In this document: positions 24,501 through 39,500 of the stretch, piece by piece
Layout: each line of letters opens with the position of its first letter
How positions within the stretch are numbered: the first letter of the stretch is position 1
NCBI GenBank assembly: GCA_018881555.1
Contig: JACAXG010000002.1
Location: forward strand, 18,780,077 to 18,844,076
Source of the DNA: Amblyornis subalaris
Lineage: Eukaryota > Chordata > Aves > Passeriformes > Ptilonorhynchidae
Length of the DNA: 64,000 nt
Direction of reading: 5' to 3'
Notes under the pieces: model-generated
The model's database searches: none
Told to the model about the DNA's origin: nothing
Seen by the model: the letters and a program-made list of their open reading frames with translations, nothing else
Program-made: the position numbers and the translations under genes

Positions 24501-27500
24501 CTTTTTACCAGTCCTGGTTCACTGAAGCCGTGGGAACATTTTACATGTGACTCCAGCAATGACAGTGAAACCTCCACTGAAAATACTGAAATCTATCTTA
24601 GACTGGCAGCTGCTACTTAAAACCAGGCTTTAATTAACTATTATATGATTTAGAAAGAGAAATTGCATCTACTGACTTAAGAGCTTTTAAAAATCAATTT
24701 CTGCTATAGGAACACTTCCAACAATATGTGACTAACCTGAGGTATGAACATAATTAAAACACAGATCAGTGCACTTAAAATAAGGAACGGAATGAGTGTG
24801 TTTCTCCTTCCCAGTTTGTCCATCGCAACGCAAGCAATGATATAGCAAGGCAACTCCACAGCACCTGTCAGTATGGAATTATTTCGTTTTAAGTCATGAT
24901 TACACATACTCATGTTATAACTAACTTCCTCTTTATGAGCAATAATTTGCATTAGGGGTAGTAAATAAGTAAAATCTAGAGATAACCAGTGTGTTGGGCT
25001 AGTTCATTTGGTTACAGAAAGTGTGACAGAAGGCAGAAAACAGCCTAAAATACAGTAGTGGGAGGGGAGAAGGACAAGGGAAAGAGGTTTCACAGCACAG
25101 AGCAGCTCCAGTTCTCTTTGGGGTGGAAAATTACAGAAAACAGCAAGGCCACAGTTCTGCTTCTGTGACACTGACACTTGTGTCTGAAAGCTCTATATTT
25201 GCTGCTCTTCTCCTTCAGGTGTTTCCACAATAACAGCTCAAGCGTGCCCACAGGGTACATTGCTAGTGTCACACCGACACACCTCTCAGGATTTGCCAGC
25301 TTCCACCTGGGCAGGGAACTGAAGCCACAGGTGCCTCCCCCAGCTTCAGCTCAAAATCATCCCAAAGTAAAAGGCAAGAAAGGTCTGTCCAAGTCCAGTT
25401 TTCTGAGTAAGCTCCACAAATACAGAGTGCAGTTCCAGCTTTCTCCCTTCTCCATAAAAGAAGAGGGCTTACAATATCCCCCTCTTAATACAGATCGTCT
25501 CTTCCTAATGATACTTTCCAGAGAAAAACTACTGCAGCTCTAAAGGATCTGGCATCTGGCTAGAACTGCTTGCACTGTGTAAACATGATTTGCCCCTAGA
25601 CAAATTATATTTAGCCTAAGCCAGTTTGAACATGTTTTAAGCCAATTTGCTGATGAAGAATACTACTATGTCTAATGTAAAATCAAGGAAGAACATAAGA
25701 TGCAGCCCTGAAGAAACAGCCTGCATTCCTTTATTAAGTCCATATAGCATGTCAATACACCTATAATATCACGAAAAAATCTTTTGGGCTTGTGTTGGAA
25801 AAAGCAGGTTGCAATTATTCAGTGTTAATCTGCTAAAATAATTTTAGGAGAGGTGGATACAGAGTACTCTACTGTAATTTAGTTATCTGTGCAACACCAG
25901 CATCCACTCTTCAACACATCAGTCTAACAATACACTGCAATACATGACAAAACAAACTGAAATAATGAGAGCCCCAGTCCTTCTGTGTGCTTGTGTACAC
26001 GATCAGTCATATTCACTTCACTAAGAGTGCTCAGCTGCATAAAGCAAAGCGCATGATTTAATTCTTTGCTGGCTCAGAGCCGCGTGTCTGATCTAGAGTC
26101 TTCTGAAGTCAGTGGAATATTTCCACTGATGTTAACAAACTTTGGATCAGGCCTTGAATGCACTGAGCTGCCTTTACAAACAACTTACATGCCAGAGAAA
26201 GATTACAGTCAGAATGATAAAATTAAAAGAATATTACAACTTAATAAAAAATATTCTTTTGAGAAAACTAAAATGACTTTTGCTTCTGACAATTATGAAT
26301 GTGTTTTCTACACAGACAAACTCAATGTATCATGACTGTAAGTGACAAAATGAATATATTTTTTTTCTCCCATTTTCCTAGTTTGTGCCTTTAACAGAGC
26401 TGTGTGAATTTTGTGTTGCTTGTCTGTTTCCCTTGGTGTTTGTGTGGATCTGCTATATTCTTGCAGGACAAGAGAAGACAAGCAGAATATGGTTTTACAA
26501 TCAGAAAGAGAAACAGCGAAGAATTCTATACACCAACAAATTTTACATTCTTTTCCTCAGAAAAAGTGAGATTGGAGTGAAGGATACTCCTCCTGTGTTA
26601 GTCAACTTTTATGAAGAGTTAGCAAGAAACTTTTTGAACAAGGTTTATAATTGAATGAACAAAGTAAAAAATTGGCTGTCAAATCTAGATATTTCTAAAT
26701 GTTATGTTCTAGTTCTGTCATTATCAAACAAGGTACAAAAATATTTACCTATGAGAAAGAGGTTTAAATATTCATTGCCTCCTAGACTGACAGAACTGAG
26801 GGAGAAGACGTAGTACCCCAAGCTCCCAGTGAACCAGATCAGCCAGACTGTGATGGTCCTTCTTGCAATTTGCCAGTTACAAAACAGGTCTAGGATGTTG
26901 TGCTTCTTTGTTGAGGATGTGTCATTGTCACCCATTCTGCCACTGGCTAGATCGTCTTGTTGGACTGAGCACAGTTCAGAAACTTTGCAGGGAGTGCTTA
27001 CTTTATTCCATCTTGACATTGTATTAATCACTTTTTGTGCATCTTCNTATCTTTCCTCTGACAGGAGCCAAAAAGGTGTTTCTGGGAGCATCCAGCAGCA
27101 CAAGACAAAGGGAAGAGTTGCTATGGAGAGAAATATCTGATAGACCCACCAGGTCCGAACCAAAAATCCCACGAGCGCCACAACCATAATTCCCATAGCA
27201 AAAAAAGCATGGACATGCATAGAAGCCCAGGTTCGTGCTTTAATGCCAACAAATTCAGTCACATAAACAAAAGCCACAACCAGATAGCCACTTGAAACCT
27301 GGGAGAGTGGGAGAGAGAAAAGAAAAAAAAAACAGAGTGAGGTTTGTTTCTACTCTCCTTGCACACCACAGTAAAAACAAAGAGCTAACAGTGTTCCACA
27401 TCTGTGTATGCTTAATTGCCACTGCGCTGGCCTGTCTCACACCGACAGAAAAAAAGGCAACCATGAAAACAAATCAGTAACAAACAAGTTCACTCAAACT

Positions 27501-30500
27501 TTCAGACTGCCTGGACACTATTTAAAAATTTGAAGTGGTTATGTATGCTTCTCTGTAGTGGGGGACAGCCAGCAAGAGACACCTGCAAAGAAACTTAATT
27601 TGCTGATGTCATTAATCCCTTCCCCTCCAAAAATCAGGTCCCTTAATGACATCACAAACTGGATGCTTCGGAAAATGAGGTCTCCTGAAGTAATTGTAAC
27701 TTCTGAAAATCTTGACCTTGGCTTTTAAGTAGACTGTTAATAACCTGCATGTCAGGGAACTGCAAATTTACTGAGAATTACCTTCCACACCCTTGAAAAT
27801 TATCTCATTAAATCAAATTTTTTACAATGTCATAGAAGAATCTCACAAATATAGAATTACAGGTTTTCATATGTTATCAACTGAATGCAAATAATGGGAC
27901 GTTCTGCATTACAATATTTCTTCATTGAATATATATATTATTGAATATATATATTTCAATTTCTCAGATATCTGAACATCAGATTCCTGGTATCCCAAAA
28001 CATTGCAAAACACAGCTAGAAAATACAGACTAGAAAATATTTCAGTATATTGTTTTGATTAATCAATTTTCTGGTTAACAATATTCCACTTAATAATCTC
28101 TGATTCTGAACCCATTGATAGGAAAGCTGCACTGATCGGAGTGCCCCGGGGCTAGAGTTTAGGCCTGCACCTTGTAAATCAGTCCCAGCGGCCAGCTAAA
28201 ACCTACAGCATTGGTCTGATCAGAGCTCTTTGCTTTTCCAAACTACCACAGCCCCTGGCATCAACAGCCAAGGGAGTCAGCAGAGGGTCTCCTGTAGATC
28301 TCATTGTTCAAGGCTGACATGATGCAGTTTTTTCTGCTAGGACATTTTTCTGGGCTCTAATCAGGCAAAGGGAGCTCCAGGTGCAAGGTCTGTCTTAACT
28401 AATGCACTGTCAGCAGGAATAAAATTAATTATGGGACTATTTTAAAATACATAACCCATGTTAAATAAGTTACATGACTTTTTTTGTGATAGCATTCTAA
28501 TTTCTTTATGCATTATGTAGTGAAAAGCTACAAATAATATAATTTTGGCTGTAAAATAGTTATTTAAATTTGGTTACTATGCATAAATATTTAATATGTA
28601 TCAGATATTGGATGTAAACCACACATACATACAAGTATCTGTATAGGTATGCATAAACACATATACTGAAATACCCTTAAGTACAGTATAAAACATCTAA
28701 GTGTTAAACATATCTACCTATGTATTTAGTATTCCAAATACAGCTTAAAAGACCAAAGAGATGCATGGAAGAGAAAATGTGCATCTCTCCTCCATCACTC
28801 GAAATGGTAGAGATAAAAATAATACTTATTGTAGATTTGCTAGTTTAAGAAAAAATATATTCCATTTCTAACAATAAGGAGAAATGCAACAGCAGCTGCA
28901 ATGCAGAATCCAGAGTTTGCTGCTCACGCTTGGTATTTAATTACCAGTCCAGCAGAGGTTGGGATGGAGGAAGTACCAAACACTGCTTCATACAGACGCT
29001 TTCTATTAATTCAAAGAGGAAAAGTGCTGTGGTCCAAGAACATTCAGACTCTCCCTGCTCTGCTGAAATAAGTGCAACAGATGGGGCTTTAGAATAATGA
29101 AGTAGGGGAGGAAATAATAACAAAAGGGAGGTTTTCCTGAGAAGGGGTAAGAAATGACATGTAAAAAGGGCCAGGGTGAACATCCTTTCTTACCATAGCA
29201 AGGAGAAAGCGCACAATCATGAAACTGTAGTAGTCAAACGTGAAGGCCACTGCGATGCCAAATACAAACTGACCAGCACTTGTGAACCATATAACACGCT
29301 GTCTTCCCAGTCTGCAAATCACAGCAGTAATAAAGTCATGAATAACCACAAACATTCTACTAAAATATACCTGCAACTCCAGAGAGCCTAGCTGGAAGTT
29401 TTAATAACTCACCATGGAAACACTGGTTTAATTACCTGTAATAATTTTTTGGTAATTCCACCTTCCAAGAAAGAGGATGGATGGCACTTCCATTCCACAA
29501 TTCTTGGCTGGAAGCAATGTGCAGTGAGCATTACATATGTTCACCTCCAGTTTCAAGGTTAACTTCTACATAATTGATCGGTACATTTACTCTTACTTAT
29601 GAGGACATTAATCAGTTTTTTAGATATTTTATATCAGGTAGCATCTTGTTAATTTCTAACAAAAGTTACTGTGATAACACATGCAATCTTTTGCCAAAGT
29701 AACACCAATTTGGATAGTAATGGAAGGCTTCTGTAACATGTCTTTTCCCAGTTCTTCAAAATTGAATTCTCCGATAAATGACAATCACATAGTTCCCCTG
29801 AATTTTCTGATTGTACCACAGCACACATGNATGCATATTCAAAGACAGAAATCCAGGAAGATAGCATACTAACAGCAAAAAAAATAATGTAAAATACTAG
29901 CNTCCCAGCAACACAAAGTAGTTTCCAGTGTAAAAGAAAGGCATTTAGTAAAAAGTAACTTCTATTTGTTTTTCTTCTTCCTATATCTCGGGGAGCAAAT
30001 ACACTGAGTGCAGCCAGTTGTCTCTAAACAAGTGAGCACATGCTACCAATAAGAAGCTCATCTGAGGAGAAAACCTAGAAATCAGCAGTAGACATACAAG
30101 ACTGTATTGAGGATTCACTACATTCTGTCTACAAATGCTCTGTAACACAAACTGCGTGGAATCATTTTTCTTCCCCGATAACATTTTTTTGGACTCTTAC
30201 TATCTACTCCATTGGGAACAGCNTTTTACAGATGAGCATATTACTTTTAGACAGAGTTTGAGGACTTTCAGGGGTGTTTTTTTCTGTCAGTATTTGGTAC
30301 TCCAATAAAATTTCTCCTGTTTTTCTCCAACCTTGACCTGGAGCCATGATTTGGTCTTTGATCCCTGTCAGAAAAGATCCCAGTGAGTNGTAGCTATCAG
30401 AGCTGTTCTGTTGGGAAATCTGTTAATTGGCAATGAGAGGAACACACAAACTTGTTTCCCATCAGCCAGGATGTGTCAGAAAATAATAACTTTCAGCTGT

Positions 30501-33500
30501 AAAGTCTGCAGTTGTAAATCTGCAACTCAGAATATGTATATTAGCTTAACTGGTTGTCCATGGCTTGAATTAATGGCAATGAGAACAATATGATCCTAAC
30601 CTTATAAATCATGTCCGAGTATTAATTAATAAAGTTATGAATTATTTAAAGGGACACAAAACAGATGCTGGCATTATATTCTGGTTTTGTACTAAATACG
30701 GTTTTACAAAGCCTTGGATTGGGAGGCAGATTGATTCCATGTGTTCTAAAAGCCAAATTAAAAAAAANCCCTCATCATTACTTTTGCATTCCCATGTTGT
30801 AACCATCACGCTGCAGTGTTGTGCTAATGAAGGCAAATCAGAAAACATCATGCCTGATCTCCTTATGCTGTTAGATATGGAATGGAACATCACCCTCCAC
30901 CTAACAGAACTGTCAGTCAACAAGCTCCTTTCTATAAGAAAGACATAAATAACTCTAAACCAGCCTTTAAAGCAAAGCACAGGTACATAAAGTGCCTGAG
31001 ACAAAACCAAGNACAACGTAGCTTGGATATCTGATTCTCAAAGGGACAGATGGGCATGGCTGGGTGTTCTTCTGAGGCAGGAATATGTCTGTGTTGAGAG
31101 AGAAAACCAACAGAAGCAGGAGGATACAGATGCACATCCTCAGTCTCACTATTGCTTCTGAGTGCAGCTCTGATGTTGGATCTCAGTGCATGATCTGAGA
31201 TAACATCCAGGGAGGAAGCACTGGACACCGTGCTTGGAACTGTGAGCAAGAGACTGCTTGGGTTGAGTCCCTCCACAGGCTGACTCTCCTTGTGCGCACC
31301 CAGAACTTANTACGTGCTGGTAAGTAAGTGAAGCTACAGCACAGCTCACCCACACCCATTTTTCCTCTTATCTGGAATAATCTTCAAGAGACTGAAGTTT
31401 AAGCTAACTTTTCAGGGAAAAACTACAATTGGACAACAAGGAAAAATAGTGTATGGGTGTTTTTTTTAAGAAGGTGGCTTGATCAAACCCTCAAACCTTT
31501 GCTTCAGCTCCACTGAGCTGTATTCATGACAGAGGTTAGGAAATGTGATTTTAAAATACGTGATATTTAACCTTCTAGTAGCCCTTCAGCTGTTTGTCAT
31601 ACTATGAAATAAAAATCTACACTTCCACGTGGAATCTCTCCTCATGAAAAATTAGGTGAAAATCTACTCCCAGGTTTTACAATTGCAATTACGATGAGCT
31701 ATTGCTATTCCTGTTGAAATAAACAAACAAACAAACAAACCAACAAACAAATAAGAATCTAAAGGCAAATACTAGCTGCACAGGGCAATTTTAGGGATCA
31801 AGGCTAGAACAATGGATGACATAAAATACAAAAAAAATTTTAAAATAAATGACTTGCAAATTCATTTGAAAATTAGTACTTGCTATTGGAAAAAGAAATC
31901 AAGTTAAACAGATCTGTGAATAAAGCAATATCCAAACCTCCCGAATATTGAGTATGTAGTTATGAATACACACTGGATGAAAACAACAAAAACAGGTAGA
32001 TACACGTGGAGTTATTGTAGTCTGAAGCTACCGTTTTCAGAGGATGGCACTTTACCTGTCAGCAATGTCACCAAAAATCACGGCTCCAATCAAGACTCCA
32101 AGCATGAATGTAGGCTGGATTAATTTTGCAAGCCATTCTCGGTCACAGACCAGATCCCACTGTGTTACAACAGTGCTCTTCCACTTTGTGTCATCGTAGA
32201 GGAATCCATCAGAACAAGGAAATACAGACTTGTTGCCTTTGTATTCATATTCCAGATCCAAACTGACTTCTCGTTTGGACCTGCTGCATTGATCAAGTTC
32301 CCAAATTTCTCCATTTTCCAGCTGGACTACAATGTAATTTTCTGTTGATGTCCATAGTGTCCAGATGTCCTCTATACTTGATGCAGAGGAGTTGTGGAAA
32401 AGAACACTACTCACATTTCCAGGGAACCCACATACAAAGTTAGGAGTAACAGCCATGAACACAGATGCTAAGTAATGGATACCACATGACATAGCTTGAA
32501 AGACAGATGCAAAATAAACACATGCTTGAAATCTGTAAAGGGAAAGAAAAAAATTTACTGAAGAAAAGTCCTGTATACATGAAAAAAAATTCAGCATAAT
32601 TGTTTGGGAAGATAAGTAAATGGAGACATCATTAAGGTGTGTAGTGTTTTGTTGTGTAGTGCTGCTTCAATATTAGCTAAGCTCTGCAAGAGGCCAAGGA
32701 GGAGAAAAAGATCCACAGTAATCTATTGTTAACAAATAAAAGCCGCTCTTAGTCATATGTTTAGTCATACAGAGAACACCATTTAAACTGAAGCAATTCN
32801 GACCTTCAGCACTTAGTTTGAAGCAACCTTCCACCCTCCAATTCTCTGTAGCACATCCCCTTAAAACAAGGCCTTAGACTACTTGAATGGTTAGAAAAAC
32901 CAAANCGTTGCAACTTCAGGTTCTTAGGGATAGAGATATGTACATCAAATAAAACCAACCACATTACTCCCCTCATTCCATCTAATTCTGTATCTCTAGC
33001 TGTATTCCATCTATTTTCCATCTCTCTTTATTGCAGCCAAAAGACAAAGAGAGAATACATGTAGACACACGTAGAAGATAGAATCTGAACAATGTGAAAT
33101 ATTTCGTACCAAAACAGAGCTCTGAACTGGGTTGGGTTTTGGCTTAAATGGGGTGTGCAGTTATCCATTAAAGATTGTATCATGAAGCAAACCTAGTTAA
33201 AGGATGTTTTATGGATAGCCTGAATTTTGGCATTTTAACAGCTTTTAAAACTTGCTTGAGATGCAAGTAAATATTAGTATAAAAATTGCACATNTATTCA
33301 GAATTTCAAAAGACTTGCAATGAACTCTAGTGTCACTGTCTGCAAATTCTAGACAGTTTCTGAAAATTGAAGCATAAGGAGACTTTTTCTCAATTAAATG
33401 ATTAAATTATGTATATAATTAGTACAACATCTGTTCAGAAAAAAACAAAATAGCTTTGGTTTCTCCTCCCTTTTTTATTTCCTGAGGGCTAATCAATTGC

Positions 33501-36500
33501 AGTAATTTGAAGAAGCATTCAGTGAGCTTCTGTACATACATTCTTACAGCAGTATGCAGTAGGCCTTGATAGTATGAAACAAAAAGCAGATTTTTTTTTG
33601 TTACATGATCAGAGGCTATCTTTGCTGAAGTTATAGGAAATAATGTCTAAAAATCAATTNCTTTGAAACGCCTTTTGGGAAAAGTCAGAGCAATTCCAAT
33701 CCCTGAAACAAATGCGGCCTCTAGATACTCCTCTCCAAAATATATCTAATCTAGCCTTGAATTCCCATAATACAGATCTCAACAGTACATAGCCTAGGAC
33801 TTTTAAATCATCTACCATCGGAATTTCTAAGTAATTTTGAAACTGTCTACAAGCAAAGTATTGAAATTGAATTTACTGGATACTTTATCTTAATATCCGA
33901 TTAAGCTTCCCAATAAAACAGTTCTCTTATAAAACACACCTCCGTTCACCATTCTCATTCTTCTCTGCCTTTTATTTTGTGGTTCTTATTTCTTTCCTTG
34001 GTAAATGTAAATCCAGTAGCCTATCCTGTCCTTCCAACAGCATTTGAAATTGCTGTTCTGCTGCAGCGCTTTGTATCCCCCTTTCTCTTGACAACAGCTC
34101 TACTGACTTTTCCACGGCAGTCTGAGGAGTGGGTTGAATTGCTAAACCCACCGTGGTAGCTCGAAAGCTGGCTCCACTTCCCCCTTGAGGATCCTGCAAG
34201 GCAATCCTCACACAGGTGCTGTGCTTCTCTTTCCCAGCGAAACTGAGAGATACGGTCAAGAGAAACTGAACATAACCACAGCAACCCTTAAGTCTGCCAG
34301 TTCTCTCTCCAGAGAACAGCTTCTTGAGGATTAAATAGCTAGCCATAGATCACAGCAAGGCTGAAACAGCTCTGAAAGGCTTTTGGGCTATCTTGGACCA
34401 CAAAAAAGCAAAGGTTGTTTTGGCATGTAACCTTTGGGACCCTATTGATGCAGACAAATGTGGTCAACAACAATGGTTTTTTAGTTCCTCTTCTCTAGTT
34501 TCATTTTAACTGTTCTCATCAAAAGACACAAATTCATTCTAAAAATAGCAGAGCACAACCAATTTCAACAACCTGGGCTGTTGTTGCAGTATGCAGAATG
34601 ACAGAAAGAGGTAATAGTAAATTAAACCCTGAGAAGCTGTGCACTTACATCTTCTACTAGCTAGTAAAAAGTGGCATACCTGAAACCAGGATTTCCAGTA
34701 TTTGCAATATCTGTCATCACGCATCAGAAAATTCCAGTGTCAGATAACCCACTTGGTATTTCCCAGAGAGAGGAAGAATGGAATAATTTCAAACTCCCAT
34801 ACACACTTCTTGAATTTCCTAATTAGTTCTTGCAATACAAGAAATATCATTTATCTTCTACCCAGTACAAGTGGGTAGGAAAAATATATTTATGCCCTTT
34901 ATTATTGGAGAGGCTTGAAGGGAGATAACAACTTGTAAGGATACAGACTGAGAAAACGGCATGAAACAATGCACTACTTTAATTTTTAAACACTCAAATC
35001 CCAAGAGTATCACCAGGGCTATGATTTGGAGCAGGTCTAGAAAATCTCTGCTCTCACTACTCACTTGCGAGTTTTATCTTATTTCTTCCTGAACATTTCT
35101 TGTGATCATACTTCAATGACCATTTTGAGAGACTGCTCCACTGTCAAATCTTTCAGTTGGAAAGTTTCTCATTAAATCTAATCTCGATGTCCCCTTTTCA
35201 AATGTAAGACTATTACTAGCTTATAAAACACCCTGGTGAAACCTTGAATAAATCTTCCTTGTCTTTTATCACTTGATTGTACAGAATTCTCAGTTATCCC
35301 CCTCCAGTTACTTTCTACAACCATACCAACTACAGTCTGTTACCCTTTCCTTTTCTTTGTGTCCTTTCTTTCTTTCCACCTCTATAAAAAGCAAAAAAGG
35401 ATGCATTTTAAAGAAATATCTGTATCATGCCATATTTCACCCATCTTTCAAGGGTTTAGCTTACAATTAGATATAACTGATTCTTGTAAAAACATTCTTC
35501 CATTTTCAATGTTATGAAGATCTTATTCACTTCCAACAAAGAAATCTAATCTGTAGTACCATTTTCTTACCTAATTTGCAGTACCAATGCTAAGCAAACA
35601 CAAGAAGTCAGACAGAATGCCAGATATACCTAAATAGACATAATTTATGCTGAATATGACCACATTTAAGAATGGAAAAAGGTGTTTGTACAACAAAATG
35701 ACCATGTTATTCAGAATTTTGCAGGAAGGATTGCACTGCAATTTTTAACCTCTATCTGCTCAATAAAAGAGCTAAGGAGCAGGCAGGGGGAGCAGGAATA
35801 GGGGGGAATAAGGCCTGATGTGAAGCTGGAAAAGCATTTGGAAGCACCAGTGTCTGAAGGCATTCCACACCACACTAACAGGCTACTTCCCTGCCTGTAA
35901 AAACTATTTACTGCTCTCTCCAGTAAAATTCCACATGGGGCTGGCTNAGCCTCTCTCTGTACATACTCTGTATATGCATATTTTTGTATATACAAAACAC
36001 ACAGAAACTACCCTGAAAGCCCTGTTTTGCTGTGAGGGCAAAATTTATTGCTGACTACAGCAGTGTTGTAACAGCATTCCCACTGATGGTAGATTCAAAA
36101 GCCCAACCTTACGAGCTGCTGACAATCTCCTGTGGGTAGGAAGAGCTTTTCTTCTAGAAAGACCGGTGGCACGAAGGTCAGGAGATTCCTTAATCTGCAT
36201 AGTTACCAAAGAGGAATTAATCAGACCTTCAGAGACAACACAGAGAAAGCATGAAAAGTATGTAGAGAGGTTGATATGTAGGGATGTAGGGAGATAAGGA
36301 CACAGGGATGGGAGGAGATGGGAGAAGACTACAGGCTTTGGAACTTTGCTTTCCAGAACAGCTGAACATTGAAAAGGGACAAGGAAACAGGTCCGGACTC
36401 ACAGCAGACAGAGGATTGCTGGAACAGAGGTTGGGCGGCAGAGAGTGCTGGACGAGGAGGAACACACAGCCGCTGCCTCCTCTACTGCCGCCTGGGATCC

Positions 36501-39500
36501 CTCCCTTTGAACCTCTGGGTGCGTGAGTTGTACCTCAGCCCCCGTGCCGCGGCCATGAGGATGCCCTGCCCGGTCTCACAGCCCTGGGGCAGCTCCCTGG
36601 CCCATGGCCATGCGCTGGCCGAGCCGCCTCTCGCCTTTGCGAGAGGACGCGGTGCCGGGGGAGCCCGGAGCTGCGTGCTGTGCTGGGCCAGGAGGTCACA
36701 GCAGAACGTATACAGGTCATCACTGACCCTGAGGCGCAGGTTAAAGTCTATGCTGTCCTTGCTCCCCACTGTAAATTATTAACTTTTTTTCCGAATTCTT
36801 AATTTAAAAACACCAAACTGATAAGAAAGTCCTTTATTACTGAGCTTAAATCTCTCTATTGCAGACAAATATGTACTATAATCCTGTTATTGACCTCACC
36901 AAACTCCATTTTAAAAGTTAAATTTCCCTGAATAAAGAAATACTGTTGCTCATGCATCAAAATGGTAAGAAAATATCATTGCAGGAGCAAAAAATACTAT
37001 TGAAATTCACTAAAAGAAGGCAAATTCTGTGATTTATTTTCCTGGACTGATCTCAAAAAGGGTATATTTTGGCAATGGTATTTTATATGCCAGTCATCTT
37101 CACATAGACACAACAGATTATGTAACATATATTATTGCAAACAGTCATTTTCAATAACCTATTTTACAGAATTTTTTTTCTTTTTAAAAGCCACACTTTT
37201 TGCAATTTTTAAAAAAGTTCTGTGAACATGATGACTGTCCTAAAAGGTATGATAATTTCTCTCAGTGTTTTTCCATCTCTTCAGTGACTTGCCATGGGAG
37301 ATAATTATTTGGCAAGTACATTTTGTCACTCTTGCCAGGAGTGTCAAATATAGAAGTCAAGAAGACTTTATAGGTTACTGCTCCAGTATAGAGACACTGA
37401 ATGATTGCCAGAAGTCAAATGAGCCTAAAACTCTCTTCACAAAAGCTTGAGCAAGACACAACATGAAAATGTTCCAGTCCTTCTTAAAATATTTCTGTGA
37501 AATTTCTCCACAGTTTGGGTTTTTTTTCAGTTTGCAGCTTATAGTAAAAAAAAGATTTTTGCATTATCTATTTCTTCTGCACAAGTTTTAAGATCTCCCC
37601 AGTAAGACAAGCAACGGGTAACATCATGTCAGTACTGGAATATAAGAAATATTGTTCCATAAAGATAATGAACTAGATCTCAGACCACTGTTGCTCTGGC
37701 TGTAGTCTCATGACACAACATCTCTGTGGCACTGTCACTGCAAAATATTTCCTCCCTTCTCTTTTGCCACTGTTTATTCATCCCCTTGAGACACAGTGCA
37801 CTCTACCCCCAGCCACTGCAGTGGTACTTCTTTTGTGGACCATCTGTAAACTTTGTCTGGCAAACTGATCTAACTTGAATGAAAAAGTCAAAATAGATAT
37901 TAAATTTAAAAAAAAAAAAAACAAAACAAAACCAATAAACTAGACTAGTTGCTCAGTCTAATTTATATTGCATCCACGCAAATAATCTGCACCAGTCTAT
38001 TTGAAAGGTACATCTGGCATACAAAAAATACTTGAAGTGCACATTGCCACATATGTGTTAGAGAATAAATCCCCAGCCTCAGAATACTTTTCACATTTTC
38101 AGTTATTGCGGTGTATAGCATTGACAAACCTGTTGTTAGACACTAATTTTATGTTAAATAAAATATAATTCTGATTTCCTTGTCTGTCCATCAAAGAGAG
38201 AAGAGGGGAAATTGCTAGACACTCATCAAAGGCTAATATAAACATTTAGAAATCATTTTAGTGTAGAATAGATTCACGACACTGTTCTATGATTAGCAAA
38301 AGATTTGTACTATTCCACAGGACTTACAAGAACTATTTTTACTGCTTGTCTTCTCAACCACCTCATTTGTAATTTTCTTGGGTCAGAAAACACAGTACAT
38401 TTTTGTTGTGCAGTGTACACTCATCAGGATGGATTCAGTGGAAAGAAATTCCCAGATATTTACTATTTCTGAAAGAATTTCTGTTCAGTAACCACTTTAA
38501 CCTCTGTATTCCATCCTGGGTTGGTTTTGGTTTTTTTTTTTTAATGTGAGAAAAGCCATTCAGCATTCTTTCCACTCTAAACCAAAAAGCTATGATGCAC
38601 TTCCACATTTATTTTTTGAGAGGAAAGGAACTGAATGTGACTCAGGAGTATTTTTGCTGTGGTGCAGAGATACAGATTTGGAAGCAGCCTTAAATATACA
38701 ACATGCACAGCCTTATTTGACTTACAGTGTCAAGAATAAACTTCCTTCTCTCCTAAGGGCAGTTTAAACTACGCTGAGACTTGGTCTCAGCCCACACGGT
38801 TATTTCCAGAATTTGTTTTCAGAGGCAGAAGATGCTGTGTTTGATGTCCAGTTTGACCGTATCAACAGCATAGATGCAATAGCATAGAGTGAGCTAAGGA
38901 GATCAGGAAGACCCCAAGAATTATATATCATCACTGATGACAATGTGTGCATCAATGTGCACCCACCAAACAGTAGACACTTCCCAAATCATTCTTACAA
39001 TCATTTAAAACTGATTTGCTGAAGAATTCACTTCCATCCCATTAAACTTATGCACATTTCCCTTTGATTAAGACAAGACTAGCATTTGTTCAGCAGAGTC
39101 AAGAAGAAAAATACACTGGCTGCTCACTACTGCACATTTGATACAACATCTTAGATGAAGAAAGACACATCTGTATAAAAATTAACTACAGAATTAAGGG
39201 CCATACTTAAAAAAAAATATTTTTTGAGACTTAATAGAACAGTTCTTCATTTTCGAACATTTAAATCAGGCACATAAGGTTCCTGTCATCACCTGTGACA
39301 AAATAATCCCGTTGATAGATATGCTGGGTTTCATCAGTTTAGTAGCACTGCCCCACACAGCCGAAAGGGAGCTGCTGCTAAAGGTGCCCCGACGTTTCTT
39401 GCTGTCCCTCTGCCAAGGGCTGCTGCCCCGCGGGGAGAGCCGACAGGAGGATGGTCTGTTCATGGCTCAGCCAGTCCCGCCCAACGCCCAACCTTCTCCT

